Under the pieces are notes generated by a model, which did no database searches, was not told where the DNA came from, and saw nothing but the letters and a program-made list of their open reading frames with translations. From the NCBI RefSeq assembly GCF_001429245.1, contig NZ_LMJE01000001.1, positions 63,186 to 127,185 of the forward strand: DNA of 64,000 nucleotides. The letters are read 5' to 3'. Position 1 is the first letter of the stretch; each line of letters starts with the position of its first letter. This document shows positions 43,901 through 53,198 of this stretch, piece by piece. The translations under genes and the position numbers were made by a program. Source of the DNA: Rhizobium sp. Root274. Lineage in GTDB: Bacteria > Pseudomonadota > Alphaproteobacteria > Rhizobiales > Rhizobiaceae.

Positions 43901-46588
43901 ATGAATGTCGTCGTCGTAGAATCTCCGGCAAAGGCCAAGACGATCAACAAGTATCTCGGATCGGGATACAAGGTGCTCGCCTCGTTCGGCCATGTGCGCG
44001 ATCTTCCGGCCAAGGACGGCTCCGTACTTCCCGACCAGGATTTCGAGATGCTGTGGGAGGTCGATCCCGCATCGCAGAAGCGGATGAAGGATATTGCCGA
44101 CGCGGTGAAATCCTCCGACGGCCTGTTCCTCGCAACTGACCCTGATCGCGAAGGGGAAGCCATTTCCTGGCACGTGCTGGATCTCCTGAAGAAGAAGCGC
44201 GTGATCGGCGACAAGCCGGTGAAGCGCGTCGTCTTCAACGCCATCACCAAGAAGGCCGTGCTCGATGCCATGGCCAATCCGCGCGACATCGATACGCCGC
44301 TGGTCGATGCCTATCTTGCGCGCCGGGCGCTCGACTACCTCGTCGGTTTCAATCTCTCGCCGGTTCTGTGGCGCAAGCTTCCCGGCGCGCGTTCCGCCGG
44401 CCGCGTGCAGTCGGTGGCGCTTCGCCTCGTCTGCGACCGCGAAACCGAGATCGAGCGTTTCGTTGCGGAAGAATACTGGAATATCTCCGCGCTTTTGAAG
44501 ACGCCGCGCGGAGACGAGTTCGAGGCCAAGCTTGTATCGCACCAGGGCAAGCGCATGCAGCGCAACTCGGTGACCAATGGCGAGCAGGCAGCCGGCATCA
44601 AGGCGCTGCTCGAAGGGGCGGCGTTTGCCGTCGACAGTGTCGAGGCAAAGCCTGTAAAGCGCAATCCTGGCCCTCCGTTCACCACGTCCACCCTGCAGCA
44701 GGCAGCATCTTCCAAGCTCGGCTTTTCGGCCTCGCGCACCATGCAGGTGGCACAGAAGCTCTATGAGGGTATCGATATCGGCGGCGAGACCGTCGGTCTC
44801 ATTACCTATATGCGTACCGACGGCGTGCAGATGGCGCCGGAAGCGATCGAGGCTGCCCGCGGCGCTGTCGCCGACCAGTTTGGCCCGCGCTACGTGCCGG
44901 AGAAACCCCGTTTCTATTCTACCAAGGCGAAGAACGCCCAGGAAGCCCACGAAGCCATTCGTCCGACAGACTTCAACCGCTCGCCGGACAAGGTGCGCCG
45001 CTTCCTCGACGCCGACCAGCTGCGGCTTTATGACCTGATCTGGAAGCGCGGCATTGCCAGCCAGATGGCATCGGCCGAGATCGAGCGCACGACGGTCGAG
45101 ATCCTAGCCGACAATAAGGGCGATAAGGCGGGCTTACGCGCCGTCGGCTCCGTCATCCGCTTCGACGGCTTCATTGCCGCCTATACTGACCAGCGCGAGG
45201 ATGGCGAACCGGCGGAGGATGGCGACGACGAGGATGGCCGCCTGCCGGAGATCAATGCGCGCGAAGCATTGGCCAAGAGCAAGATCAATTCCAGCCAGCA
45301 TTTCACCGAGCCGCCGCCGCGCTATTCGGAAGCCTCGCTGATCAAGAAAATGGAAGAGCTCGGCATCGGCCGTCCCTCGACCTATGCCGCGACGCTGAAG
45401 ACCCTCAGCGACCGCGAATATGTCATCATGGACAAGCGCAAGCTGATCCCTCATTCCAAGGGGCGGCTGGTTACGGCCTTCCTCGAAAACTTCTTCACGA
45501 AGTATGTCGAATACGACTTCACCGCCGATCTCGAAGAAAAACTCGACAAGATCTCGGCCGGTGAACTCAACTGGAAGGACGTTTTGCGCGACTTCTGGAA
45601 CGACTTCTTCTCGCAGATCGAAGACACCAAGGAGCTGCGCGTCACCAACGTGCTGGATGCTCTGAATGAGGCCTTGGCACCGCTGGTCTTCCCGAAGCGC
45701 GAAGACGGGTCCGATCCGCGCATCTGCCAGGTCTGCGGCACCGGCAATCTGTCGCTCAAACTCGGCAAATACGGCGCCTTTGTCGGCTGCTCAAACTATC
45801 CGGAATGCAATTACACGCGCCAGCTTACCAATGACGGCAATGCCGAGGCCGAAGCCGCCGGCAACGAACCGAAAGCGCTGGGCAAGGATCCGGTAACGGA
45901 AGAAGAAATCACCCTGCGCTCCGGTCGCTTCGGACCTTATGTCCAGCGCGGCGACGGCAAGGAAGCCAAGCGTTCTTCGCTGCCGAAGGGCTGGGCACCT
46001 GCCGATATCGATTTCGAGAAGGCGCTGTCGCTTCTGTCGCTGCCGCGCGATGTCGGTCCACATCCGGAAACCGGCAAGATGATTTCGGCGGGCCTTGGAC
46101 GCTACGGACCCTTCGTGCTGCATGACGGGACCTATGCCAATCTCGAAGGCATTGAGGATGTTCTGTCCATCGGTATCAACCGCGCAGTCACCGTCCTTGC
46201 CGAAAAGAAGGCCAATCCCGGTGGGCGTGGCCGCACAGCTGCGGTTGCTCTGAAGGAGCTCGGGGAACATCCCGACGGCGGCGCGATTACCGTTCGTGAC
46301 GGGCGTTTCGGGCCTTATGTCAACTGGGGCAAGGTGAATGCCACCCTGCCGAAGGGCAAGGATCCACAGTCGGTCAGCGTCGAGGAAGCCCTGGTGCTGA
46401 TCGCCGAGCGTGCAGCCAAGGACGGCGGCAAGGTCAAGGCCAAGAAGGCTCCGGCCAAGGCCGCCAAGGCAAAGACTGGCGACGCGACCGAGGCGAAGCC
46501 GAAGAAGGCTGCGGCCAAGCCGAAGGCGAAAACGGCTGCTAAGGCCCCGGCGAAAGCCAAGACAACAACGAAGAAGAGTGCGACTTGA
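43901..46588 (+). CDS. topA: DNA topoisomerase I
   Basis: An 895-residue type IA topoisomerase that relaxes negative supercoils. The TOPRIM domain shows VVESPAKAKTINKYLG and DPDREGEA (80-86). The catalytic Tyr303 is in GLITYMRTDG. A zinc finger CQVCGTGNLSLKLGKYGAFV with CSNYPEC follows, then several topo C-terminal repeats (LRSGRFGPYV, GLGRYGPFV, VRDGRFGPYV). The last 50 residues are a Lys/Ala/Pro-rich tail resembling histone H1-like DNA-binding tails. rnr overlaps its stop codon. Confidence 0.97.
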   Translation: MNVVVVESPAKAKTINKYLGSGYKVLASFGHVRDLPAKDGSVLPDQDFEMLWEVDPASQKRMKDIADAVKSSDGLFLATDPDREGEAISWHVLDLLKKKRVIGDKPVKRVVFNAITKKAVLDAMANPRDIDTPLVDAYLARRALDYLVGFNLSPVLWRKLPGARSAGRVQSVALRLVCDRETEIERFVAEEYWNISALLKTPRGDEFEAKLVSHQGKRMQRNSVTNGEQAAGIKALLEGAAFAVDSVEAKPVKRNPGPPFTTSTLQQAASSKLGFSASRTMQVAQKLYEGIDIGGETVGLITYMRTDGVQMAPEAIEAARGAVADQFGPRYVPEKPRFYSTKAKNAQEAHEAIRPTDFNRSPDKVRRFLDADQLRLYDLIWKRGIASQMASAEIERTTVEILADNKGDKAGLRAVGSVIRFDGFIAAYTDQREDGEPAEDGDDEDGRLPEINAREALAKSKINSSQHFTEPPPRYSEASLIKKMEELGIGRPSTYAATLKTLSDREYVIMDKRKLIPHSKGRLVTAFLENFFTKYVEYDFTADLEEKLDKISAGELNWKDVLRDFWNDFFSQIEDTKELRVTNVLDALNEALAPLVFPKREDGSDPRICQVCGTGNLSLKLGKYGAFVGCSNYPECNYTRQLTNDGNAEAEAAGNEPKALGKDPVTEEEITLRSGRFGPYVQRGDGKEAKRSSLPKGWAPADIDFEKALSLLSLPRDVGPHPETGKMISAGLGRYGPFVLHDGTYANLEGIEDVLSIGINRAVTVLAEKKANPGGRGRTAAVALKELGEHPDGGAITVRDGRFGPYVNWGKVNATLPKGKDPQSVSVEEALVLIAERAAKDGGKVKAKKAPAKAAKAKTGDATEAKPKKAAAKPKAKTAAKAPAKAKTTTKKSAT

Positions 46589-48942
46589 GCAGAAAATTCC
46601 GCGACCCCTCCGAGATCCCCGGCTCCGGCAACCGCAAGAGCCGGCGCGCGGAAGGCGCGGCCAAGGCGAAGGCCGAAAACGCAAGCGCCATCATCCATGG
46701 CGAGGTGCCGTCGCGCGAGGTGCTGCTGCAGTTCATCACCGACAATCCCGACCGCGCCTCCAAGCGTGAGATCGCCAAGGCCTTCGGGCTCAAGGGCGAC
46801 ACGCGGGTTGAGTTGAAGCAGGCGCTGCGCGATCTGGAGAATGACGGGCTGGTCAACAAGACCCGCAAGTCGCTGGCGCGGCCTGGTGCCCTGCCCCCGG
46901 TCACCGTTCTCGACATCACGACGCGTGACAAAGACGGCGAGCTGATCGGCCGCCCGGCAGAATGGCCTGAGGATGCCGGTGCGGCACCCGCCGTTCTGAT
47001 CCGGCAATCGAGTGCCGACCGCACCAAGGGCAAGACCGCCATCGGCGGCATCGGCGACCGGGTGCTCGCCAAGATCTTCGCAAACAAGGATCGCGCAGGC
47101 CCCGCCTATACCGCCCGCGTCATCAAGGTCATCGACCGCCAGCGCGGCGCCGTGCTCGGCGTCGTCAGGATGATGGGCGAAGGCGCACGCCTGATGCCGA
47201 TCGAGCGCCGTGGCGAAGAAATGCAGATCGATGCAGCCGATATCGGCGAGGCCAAGGATGGCGATCTCGTCGAAGTGGAAGTGGCACGCGCGACGCGTCT
47301 CGGCCTGACCCGCGCACGGGTCCTCAACATTGTCGGTTCGGTTGCCTCGGAGAAGGCAATCTCGATGATTGCCATCCATGCGCATGGCATTCCCTATATC
47401 TTCCCGCAGTCGGTTATCGCAGAGGCCGAGGCTGCCGAACCGGCCAGCATGTCGCATCGCGAGGACTGGCGTCAGGTGCCGCTGATCACCATCGATCCGC
47501 ATGATGCCAAGGACCATGACGACGCCGTCTATGCCGAACCGGATACATCGGAAGACAATGCGGGTGGTGTGGTCGTCACCGTCGCCATTGCCGACGTCTC
47601 CTATTATGTGCGGCCGAAATCGGCTTTGGATCGCGAAGCGCTGAAGCGCGGCAATTCGGTCTATTTCCCCGACCGCGTCGTGCCGATGCTGCCCGAGCGG
47701 ATCTCCAATGATCTCTGCTCGCTGCGCGAAGGCGTCGACCGGCCGGCACTTGCCGTACGCATGGTGTTTTCCGCCGAGGGTCGCAAGGTGCGGCACACTT
47801 TCCACCGCATCATGATGAAGAGTGCGGCGAAGCTGTCTTACCAGCAGGCGCAGGCCGCGATCGATGGCCAGCCGGACGACAAGGCAGGACCGCTGCTCGA
47901 GCCGATCCTGAAGCCGCTGTGGGCTGCCTATGCGACCTTGAAGCGCGGGCGCGACCGTCGCCAGCCGCTGGAGCTCGACATGCCCGAGCGCAAGATCATT
48001 CTCAAGGAAGACGGCACCGTGGACCGCGTGCATGTGCCGGAACGCCTCGACGCGCATAAGTTGATCGAGGAGATGATGATCCAGGCCAACGTGGCGGCAG
48101 CGGAAACGCTGGAGGCCAAGCGCCAGAAGCTGGTCTACCGTATCCATGATGCGCCGACGCTCGCCAAGCAGGAAGTGCTGCGCGAGTTCCTGGCGACGAT
48201 CGGCTACTCACTGGTGAAGGGCGGCAATCTGCGGTCCAACTCATTCAATGGCATCCTTGCCAAGGCTGACGGTACGCCGCACCAGATCATCGTGAACGAG
48301 ATGGTGCTGCGCAGCCAGAGCCAGGCGATCTACAGCCCCGACAATATCGGCCACTTTGGCCTGAACCTGATGAAATACGCCCACTTCACCTCACCCATCC
48401 GGCGTTATGCCGACTTGATCGTTCACCGCGCGCTGGTCGGGGCTCTGGGTCTCGGCGAAGGCGGGATCACGCAGGAGGAAGAGGCAAGCCTCGAGGATAT
48501 CGCCGCCGAAATCTCGACCTTTGAGCGGCGGGCGATGGCGGCCGAGCGCGATACCGTCAACCGGTTGGTGGCGCACCACCTCGCTGGGCGCATCGGCGAA
48601 GAGTTCGAGGGCCAGATCGGCGGCGTCACCAAGTCGGGTCTTTTCATCAGCCTGCCGCAATTTGGCGCAGATGGCTTTATCCCGGTTTCAACATTGGGGC
48701 GCGACTACTATATCTACGACGAAGCTCACCAGGCCTTGACGGGCGAGAAGTCTGGATTGGGTTATCAGCTCGGCGACACGGTCGAGGTGCGGCTCGTCGA
48801 AGCCGTGCCGCTTGCCGGTGCGCTGCGCTTCGAGATGCTGAGTGAAGGACGCAAGATGCCGGCAGGCGCGCGTTCCTTCCACAAGGCCGGCGGCCGGGGC
48901 AGGAAACAGCCCGGCACACGGCCGCCGCGTTCGAGACGGTAA
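46585..48942 (+). CDS. rnr: Ribonuclease R
   Basis: A 785-residue 3'-5' exoribonuclease that degrades structured RNA. An N-terminal winged-helix region (SREVLLQFITDNPDRASKREIAKAF) precedes cold-shock domains, the RNB catalytic domain with ITIDPHDAKDHDDAVYAE (four Asp) and LNLMKYAHFTSPIRRYADLIVHR, and an S1 domain (FEGQIGGVTKSGLFI). The C-terminus is basic. Translation begins at TTG 46585, overlapping the topA stop (TTGA), so the two genes are coupled. The next gene follows after 22 bases. Confidence 0.96.
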   Translation: MSRKFRDPSEIPGSGNRKSRRAEGAAKAKAENASAIIHGEVPSREVLLQFITDNPDRASKREIAKAFGLKGDTRVELKQALRDLENDGLVNKTRKSLARPGALPPVTVLDITTRDKDGELIGRPAEWPEDAGAAPAVLIRQSSADRTKGKTAIGGIGDRVLAKIFANKDRAGPAYTARVIKVIDRQRGAVLGVVRMMGEGARLMPIERRGEEMQIDAADIGEAKDGDLVEVEVARATRLGLTRARVLNIVGSVASEKAISMIAIHAHGIPYIFPQSVIAEAEAAEPASMSHREDWRQVPLITIDPHDAKDHDDAVYAEPDTSEDNAGGVVVTVAIADVSYYVRPKSALDREALKRGNSVYFPDRVVPMLPERISNDLCSLREGVDRPALAVRMVFSAEGRKVRHTFHRIMMKSAAKLSYQQAQAAIDGQPDDKAGPLLEPILKPLWAAYATLKRGRDRRQPLELDMPERKIILKEDGTVDRVHVPERLDAHKLIEEMMIQANVAAAETLEAKRQKLVYRIHDAPTLAKQEVLREFLATIGYSLVKGGNLRSNSFNGILAKADGTPHQIIVNEMVLRSQSQAIYSPDNIGHFGLNLMKYAHFTSPIRRYADLIVHRALVGALGLGEGGITQEEEASLEDIAAEISTFERRAMAAERDTVNRLVAHHLAGRIGEEFEGQIGGVTKSGLFISLPQFGADGFIPVSTLGRDYYIYDEAHQALTGEKSGLGYQLGDTVEVRLVEAVPLAGALRFEMLSEGRKMPAGARSFHKAGGRGRKQPGTRPPRSRR

Positions 48943-48964
48943 GATCACGACGCCCCGGAGAGAC

Positions 48965-49402
48965 ATGATGACGGCAAATCAGACGGACGTGACGATGCAA
49001 TTCGGCGGCGCGGGCGATGTGGAGCGGCCCCTTGGGCGTTCAATCAAGCGCGGCATGCTGAACCGCTGCCCGAACTGCGGCCAGGGCAAGCTGTTTCGCA
49101 GCTATCTCAAGGTGGTCGACAACTGTGCTGCCTGCGGCGAAGACTTCCATCACCACCGCGCCGACGATCTCCCCGCCTATCTCGTCATCCTCATTCTCGG
49201 GCACGTCCTGGTCGGCGGCTTCATGGCGACCGACCTCGTCTTCGTGCTGCCCGGCTGGGTGCATTTTGCCATCTGGGCGCCGATCGGGGTGGTTGCCTCG
49301 CTGCTCAGCCTGCAGCCGATCAAGGGCGGCGTGGTCGGACTTCAATGGGCACTGCGCATGCATGGCTTCGGCGGAGAACATGAAGACGCCCAGGATAGTT
49401 GA
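48965..49402 (+). CDS. DUF983 family membrane protein
   Basis: A protein of about 145 residues with two CxxC pairs (RCPNCGQG and CAACGED) that probably bind zinc. Two membrane segments follow (about residues 75-95 and 98-118) and the family block FHHHRADDLPAYLVILILGH. ATG 48965 and 48968 are adjacent, and GGAG favours the second. It follows rnr after 22 bases, probably as the last gene of the topA-rnr transcript. The function of DUF983 is unknown, though members often occur near cytochrome oxidase genes. Confidence 0.9.
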   Translation: MMTANQTDVTMQFGGAGDVERPLGRSIKRGMLNRCPNCGQGKLFRSYLKVVDNCAACGEDFHHHRADDLPAYLVILILGHVLVGGFMATDLVFVLPGWVHFAIWAPIGVVASLLSLQPIKGGVVGLQWALRMHGFGGEHEDAQDS

Positions 49403-49657
49403 CTGCGGGTTTTTGCAGGTCAGGTCCTGTCACTCAGACGTGGCTCTTTACGCTTAACTATCACTCTTCCTGTTATTTTCGATTCGCGGTGAACCCCGTC
49501 GGACAGGTTGACAGCAGGGCGATTTCCGGTGTGAACATGCCGCGCCCTCAAAATACGGTCGGGAGCTCGTACATTTCCATGCCCTTCAAGATGCCGAACC
49601 CCAGTCTGCTGCGGCCGAGAGATCGCAGGATCAGCGCCACAACTCCCGTGGTGCCGA

Positions 49658-50842
49658 ATGTCTGACGGCAGCGAGCTGTTGAACGGCGACCGCGAAGAGA
49701 TCCACTGGCCCTCGCTTGTGGCAGCCATTTCCGCCATCTCGGCCGTCGGGATTGCCATCGGGCTCGGCCTGCCGCTGCTCAGCATCATCCTGGAGAAGCG
49801 CGGCATCTCGTCCACCCTCATCGGTCTCAACTCGGCCATGGCCGGTATCGCCGCGATGGCGGCAGCCCCCGTGACCACGAAGATCGCTCATAAGCTCGGC
49901 GTGGTGCCGACCATGCTGTGGGCGGTTCTGCTCTCCGCCATCAGTGCAGTCGGATTCTATTATGCGACGCAGTTCTGGATGTGGTTTCCGCTCAGGATCG
50001 TCTTCCATGGGGCAACGACCACGCTCTTCATCCTCTCCGAATTCTGGATCAATGCGGCGGCGCCATCGCGTAAGCGCGGGCTGGTCATGGGGATCTATGC
50101 GACCATGCTGGCTGTCGGCTTCGCGTCCGGTCCGCTGATCTTCTCGGCGATCGGCAGCGATGGCCTGTTGCCCTTCGCGGTTGGGGCGATCGCCATCCTC
50201 GCGGCGGCGATCCCGATCTACATCGCCCGCTTCGAAAGCCCGGCTCTCGATGAAAAGCCGGAGATGCATTTCTTCCGCTATATCTTTCTCGTTCCGACCG
50301 CGACTGTCGCCGTTTTCGTCTTCGGGGCGGTCGAGGCGGGCGGGCTTTCGCTCTTTCCGATCTATGCGACGCGCACCGGCTTCACCGAGACCCAAGCCGC
50401 CCTGCTGCTGACCGTCATGGGCATCGGCAACATGGTGTTCCAGATCCCGCTGGGGCTGCTGTCCGACCGGATGAAGGATCGGAGGCTTCTCTTGTCGGTT
50501 CTCGCCTTCATCGGGCTGTGCGGCTCTCTGGCGCTGCCTCTGCTCACCGACCACTGGCAATTGATGGCGGTTGTGCTGCTCTTCTGGGGCGGCTGTGTGT
50601 CGGGCCTCTATACGATCGGGCTCAGCCATCTCGGTTCGCGACTCACCGGGGCGGATCTCGCGGCTGCCAATGCCGCCTTCATCTTCTGCTATGCGGTCGG
50701 CACGGTCGCCGGTCCACAGGCGATTGGGGCAGCGATCGATCTTACTGGAAACGACGGTTTTGCCTGGGCAATCGCGGGCTTCTTCGCCCTCTATGTCGTG
50801 CTTTCCATAGGGCGCCTGCTTTTTAGCCGGAAACACACTTGA
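49658..50842 (+). CDS. MFS transporter (YcaD-like)
   Basis: A 394-residue major facilitator protein with twelve hydrophobic segments. Motif A-like sequences occur after helix 2 (TTKIAHKLG) and helix 8 (GLLSDRMKDRRLLL). The segment SEFWINAAAPSRKRGLVMGIYATMLAVGFASGP is characteristic of the YcaD/MFS_1 subgroup. Substrate is not inferable. The 255 bases upstream contain no other convincing gene. The stop codon overlaps a -35 element for rpmG. Confidence 0.88.
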   Translation: MSDGSELLNGDREEIHWPSLVAAISAISAVGIAIGLGLPLLSIILEKRGISSTLIGLNSAMAGIAAMAAAPVTTKIAHKLGVVPTMLWAVLLSAISAVGFYYATQFWMWFPLRIVFHGATTTLFILSEFWINAAAPSRKRGLVMGIYATMLAVGFASGPLIFSAIGSDGLLPFAVGAIAILAAAIPIYIARFESPALDEKPEMHFFRYIFLVPTATVAVFVFGAVEAGGLSLFPIYATRTGFTETQAALLLTVMGIGNMVFQIPLGLLSDRMKDRRLLLSVLAFIGLCGSLALPLLTDHWQLMAVVLLFWGGCVSGLYTIGLSHLGSRLTGADLAAANAAFIFCYAVGTVAGPQAIGAAIDLTGNDGFAWAIAGFFALYVVLSIGRLLFSRKHT

Positions 50843-50866
50843 CTTTTCGGGCGCGATTTGTAGTTT
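50839..50866 (+). promoter_or_regulatory. Putative rpmG promoter
   Basis: TTGACT at 50839-50844 and TAGTTT at 50861-50866 are spaced by 16 bases, close to a sigma-70 promoter. The -35 overlaps the stop codon of the MFS gene, and the rpmG start lies 66 bases further on. The assignment is by pattern only. Confidence 0.4.
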
Positions 50867-50932
50867 CGCGCCAGATTTGCCGTGGGCCACGTTCGGTCGT
50901 CCACGGCTTCGTTTATTAGAGGCAGGACGACC

Positions 50933-51100
50933 ATGGCCAAGGCTACAACCATCAAGATCAAGCTTCTGTCGACGGCCGACACGGGTTTCTTCTACGTGAC
51001 CACGAAGAACAGCCGTACGATGACGGACAAGATGACGAAGACCAAGTATGACCCGATTGCCAAGAAGCATGTCGAGTTCAAGGAAACCAAGATCAAGTAA
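50933..51100 (+). CDS. rpmG: 50S ribosomal protein L33
   Basis: A 55-residue ribosomal protein, [20 protein letters not shown], followed by [17 protein letters not shown] and a Lys-rich end. It is the cysteine-free (non-zinc) form. ATG 50933 is preceded by a GGCAGGAC ribosome site. It stands alone between a promoter-like element and a strong terminator. Confidence 0.97.
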   Translation: MAKATTIKIKLLSTADTGFFYVTTKNSRTMTDKMTKTKYDPIAKKHVEFKETKIK

Positions 51101-51122
51101 GTCTTGATCGGACCGGTTCCGT

Positions 51123-51156
51123 AAAAAGGCGTGTCACTCCGGTGACGCGCCTTTTT
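51123..51156 (+). terminator. rpmG rho-independent terminator
   Basis: AAAAAGGCG-T-GTCAC and GTGAC-G-CGCCTTTTT form a long stem with a TCCG tetraloop 22 bases after rpmG, followed by CTTT. The A-run on the left makes it usable from both strands, and a minus-strand RNA gene ends just to its right. Confidence 0.9.
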
Positions 51157-51203
51157 CTTTGCCGCGTGATTGAGCAGCCTTTCGCCTCCCCTCTGCATCA
51201 TGG

Positions 51204-51360
51204 ACAAACAAAAACACCGGCTCCCTCGCAGGAACCGGTGTTCTTTCAGAAAGGGGGTCGGTCAGCATGCAAACACGGCACGAGGAACCGCTTTTACGTT
51301 GCACACCAACCGACCGACCCCACGACCCAGGAGATGCGGCGGACCTGAGCATCATGGGGT
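51204..51360 (-). ncRNA. Candidate trans-acting small RNA between rpmG and pleD
   Basis: On the minus strand ACACCGGUUCC and GGAGCCGGUGU (51241-51214) form an 11-bp stem with a UGCGAG loop, followed directly by UUUUGUUUG. This is a textbook terminator, and the G-U pair in it exists only in minus-strand RNA. Upstream, GGGGUCGGUC (51321-51312) pairs with GACCGACCCC (51263-51254) around a 48-nt branched loop. No open frame fits. Because rpmG converges here and pleD ends at its own terminator 400 bases away, the hairpin terminator needs its own RNA. The 5' end near 51350-51372 is a guess. I recall, without certainty, that a rhizobial alpha-r sRNA family lies in this neighbourhood. Confidence 0.55.
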
Positions 51361-51388
51361 ATTCGAAACCTCTTGAAGAGGTCTTTTT

Positions 51389-51751
51389 CGATGGGGTCAA
51401 AGTCTCCCAAGTAGAGTAAAAAATCAACAGTTTATTAACCGCCGGGCGTTGCATGCTCTTGATATGGTTAAATTCGGTACATTAAGTGTTGCCGGACCGT
51501 GTTGGACTTCAGTGCTACGCTGATTGCTGAAAGAGAAGACGGATAGTCGATTTTCCAGATGGCAAGCTTAGCCCCATTGCCGATCCGACGAATCTCACCT
51601 CAACTGAGATCAATTCCAATTGGAAAAGCTAATATAAAAATAGACAGATGAATTCCACAGCTGAATTCATTGCTTTTGCAGGGAAAAACCCGCGGGCACG
51701 TCAACTAATAGTCAAGGCAGGAAAATCATACAACTGTAACTGCCCAAAAAC
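51389..51751. other. AT-rich gene-free stretch
   Basis: These 363 bases between the candidate small RNA and the pleD terminator have no coding frame on either strand and are clearly AT-richer than their surroundings. They should hold the promoter of the minus-strand RNA: TTGACC at 51413-51408 is a possible -35, without a good -10 match. Just left of it, ACCTC/GAGGT at 51368-51382 followed by CTTTTT is a small plus-strand hairpin of unknown meaning. Confidence 0.4.
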
Positions 51752-51780
51752 ACGGCAAGATGACAATTGTCGCCGTTTTT
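51752..51780. terminator. Bidirectional terminator downstream of pleD
   Basis: ACGGC and GCCGT enclose an inner GACAATTGTC palindrome. TTTTT follows on the plus strand, and the minus strand reads GTGTTTTTGGG after the stem. Lying 32 bases beyond the pleD stop, it most likely terminates the divK-pleD transcript. Confidence 0.7.
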
Positions 51781-51812
51781 CGAAGCACTACAAAAAGCTG
51801 TGAATGAACAGT

Positions 51813-53186
51813 TCAGGCCGCAGCGGCGACAACGCGGTTACGGCCGGAATTCTTCGCTTCGTAAAGGGCGCGATCGGCTTGCTTCAGCAATTGCTCAGGC
51901 GTGTCGATGCCAGGCGAAAGCGTTGCAATCCCCATGGAAGCGGTGAGCGTGAGCGGCGTCTCTCCCGAGCGAAGCTGGAAAGGCCGCGCCTCGATCATCA
52001 AGCGCAGGCGCTCGGCAACGCTGGCTGCCACCTCGGCCGTGGTATCCGGCATCACCACCACGAACTCCTCGCCGCCATAGCGGCAGGCGAGATCGGCGCC
52101 GCGCACTGTCGAGCGGATGCGGCCGGAGAATTCCTTGAGAACTTCGTCACCAGCATCATGCCCAAAGGCATCGTTGACCAGCTTGAAGCGGTCGATGTCG
52201 GTGATGCAGATGGTGAGCGGCTTGCCACGCACCTTGGCACGGGCAAAGAGCGTGCGAAGCTGCGTATCGAGGTAACGACGGTTGTGCAGACCGGTGAGGC
52301 CGTCCGTGACCGCCAGTTCGATCGTCTGGCGCACGCTGTTGCGCAGGCGGTCGTTGTAGCGCTTGCGGCGGACCTGGGTCAGCACACGGGCCAAGAGCTC
52401 ATTCGGGTCGAGCGGACGGACGATATAGTCGTTCACGCCGAGATCGAGCGCCCGGATGATCATCTGCTCGTCGCCCTGCTCGGTGATCAGCAGGATCGGA
52501 ATGAAGCGGGTACGCTCAAGCGAGCGCAGCTGCGAGCAAAGCCGCAGCGGGTCGTAATCGGTCAGGTTGCTGTTGACGATGACGAGATCGTAGCCGTTTT
52601 CGGCGGCCTCAAAGACGGCCGCCTGCGGATCCGAGAGTGCGCTGACTTCGGCAATCGGCTTCAGGGCCTTGATGATGCGCTCCTGGGAGGCGCCGCGGCT
52701 ATCGACGAGCAGAACCTGCGCCTGCTCTTCCAGACGGCCGTCCGTAAGCCGCAGGCTGTCTTCGACACCAGCCTGGCGCGTGCCGTCATGGCGGATGCGG
52801 AGTTCGTCGCTCAGCGTCTTCAGGCGCACAAGGCTTTTCACGCGGGAGATCAGTTGGAGGTCGTTGACCGGCTTGGTGAGAAAATCATCGGCGCCGGCCT
52901 TCAAGCCACGCACGCGGTCCGAGGGCTGATCGAGCGCCGTCACCATGACCACCGGGATATGGGCCGTGCGCGGGTTGGACTTCAGCCGCTCGCACACCTC
53001 GAAGCCGTCGATTTCCGGCATCATGATGTCGAGCAGGATCACATCAACCTGGGTGCGGTCGCAGATGTCGAGAGCGTCAAAGCCATTGCTCGCCGTCAAG
53101 ACCTCGAAATACTCCGCCATCAGCCGCGCTTCGAGCAGCTTCACATTGGCAGGAATATCGTCGACGACCAGAATGCGCGCTGTCAT
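51813..53186 (-). CDS. pleD: Response regulator PleD (diguanylate cyclase)
   Basis: A 457-residue protein with two receiver domains and a GGDEF output domain. The first REC (ILVVDDIPANVKLLEARL, phospho-acceptor in VDVILLDIMMPEIDG, Lys in DDFLTKP) is intact. The second (about 155-270) is an adaptor REC. The cyclase active site is RYGGEEFVVVMPD, with the I-site-like RxxD further upstream in the linker region. It makes c-di-GMP upon phosphorylation and controls polar development in Caulobacter. It is 12 bases downstream of divK and thus co-transcribed. Confidence 0.96.
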   Translation of the reverse strand: MTARILVVDDIPANVKLLEARLMAEYFEVLTASNGFDALDICDRTQVDVILLDIMMPEIDGFEVCERLKSNPRTAHIPVVMVTALDQPSDRVRGLKAGADDFLTKPVNDLQLISRVKSLVRLKTLSDELRIRHDGTRQAGVEDSLRLTDGRLEEQAQVLLVDSRGASQERIIKALKPIAEVSALSDPQAAVFEAAENGYDLVIVNSNLTDYDPLRLCSQLRSLERTRFIPILLITEQGDEQMIIRALDLGVNDYIVRPLDPNELLARVLTQVRRKRYNDRLRNSVRQTIELAVTDGLTGLHNRRYLDTQLRTLFARAKVRGKPLTICITDIDRFKLVNDAFGHDAGDEVLKEFSGRIRSTVRGADLACRYGGEEFVVVMPDTTAEVAASVAERLRLMIEARPFQLRSGETPLTLTASMGIATLSPGIDTPEQLLKQADRALYEAKNSGRNRVVAAAA

Positions 53187-53198
53187 GACATCGGCTCC

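Noticed and set aside
46315-48147. Minus-strand frame of about 610 codons across topA and rnr
   Set aside because: It is antisense to two overlapping, well-recognised genes.
49537-49665. Short plus-strand frame of about 42 codons just before the MFS gene
   Set aside because: It has no ribosome site, no recognisable family and ends within the MFS start; I cannot support it as a gene.
51213-51242. Plus-strand terminator downstream of rpmG
   Set aside because: The stem has a C-A mismatch on the plus strand but a G-U pair on the minus strand, and the T-run follows on the minus strand; it belongs to a minus-strand RNA. rpmG already has a terminator at 51123-51156.
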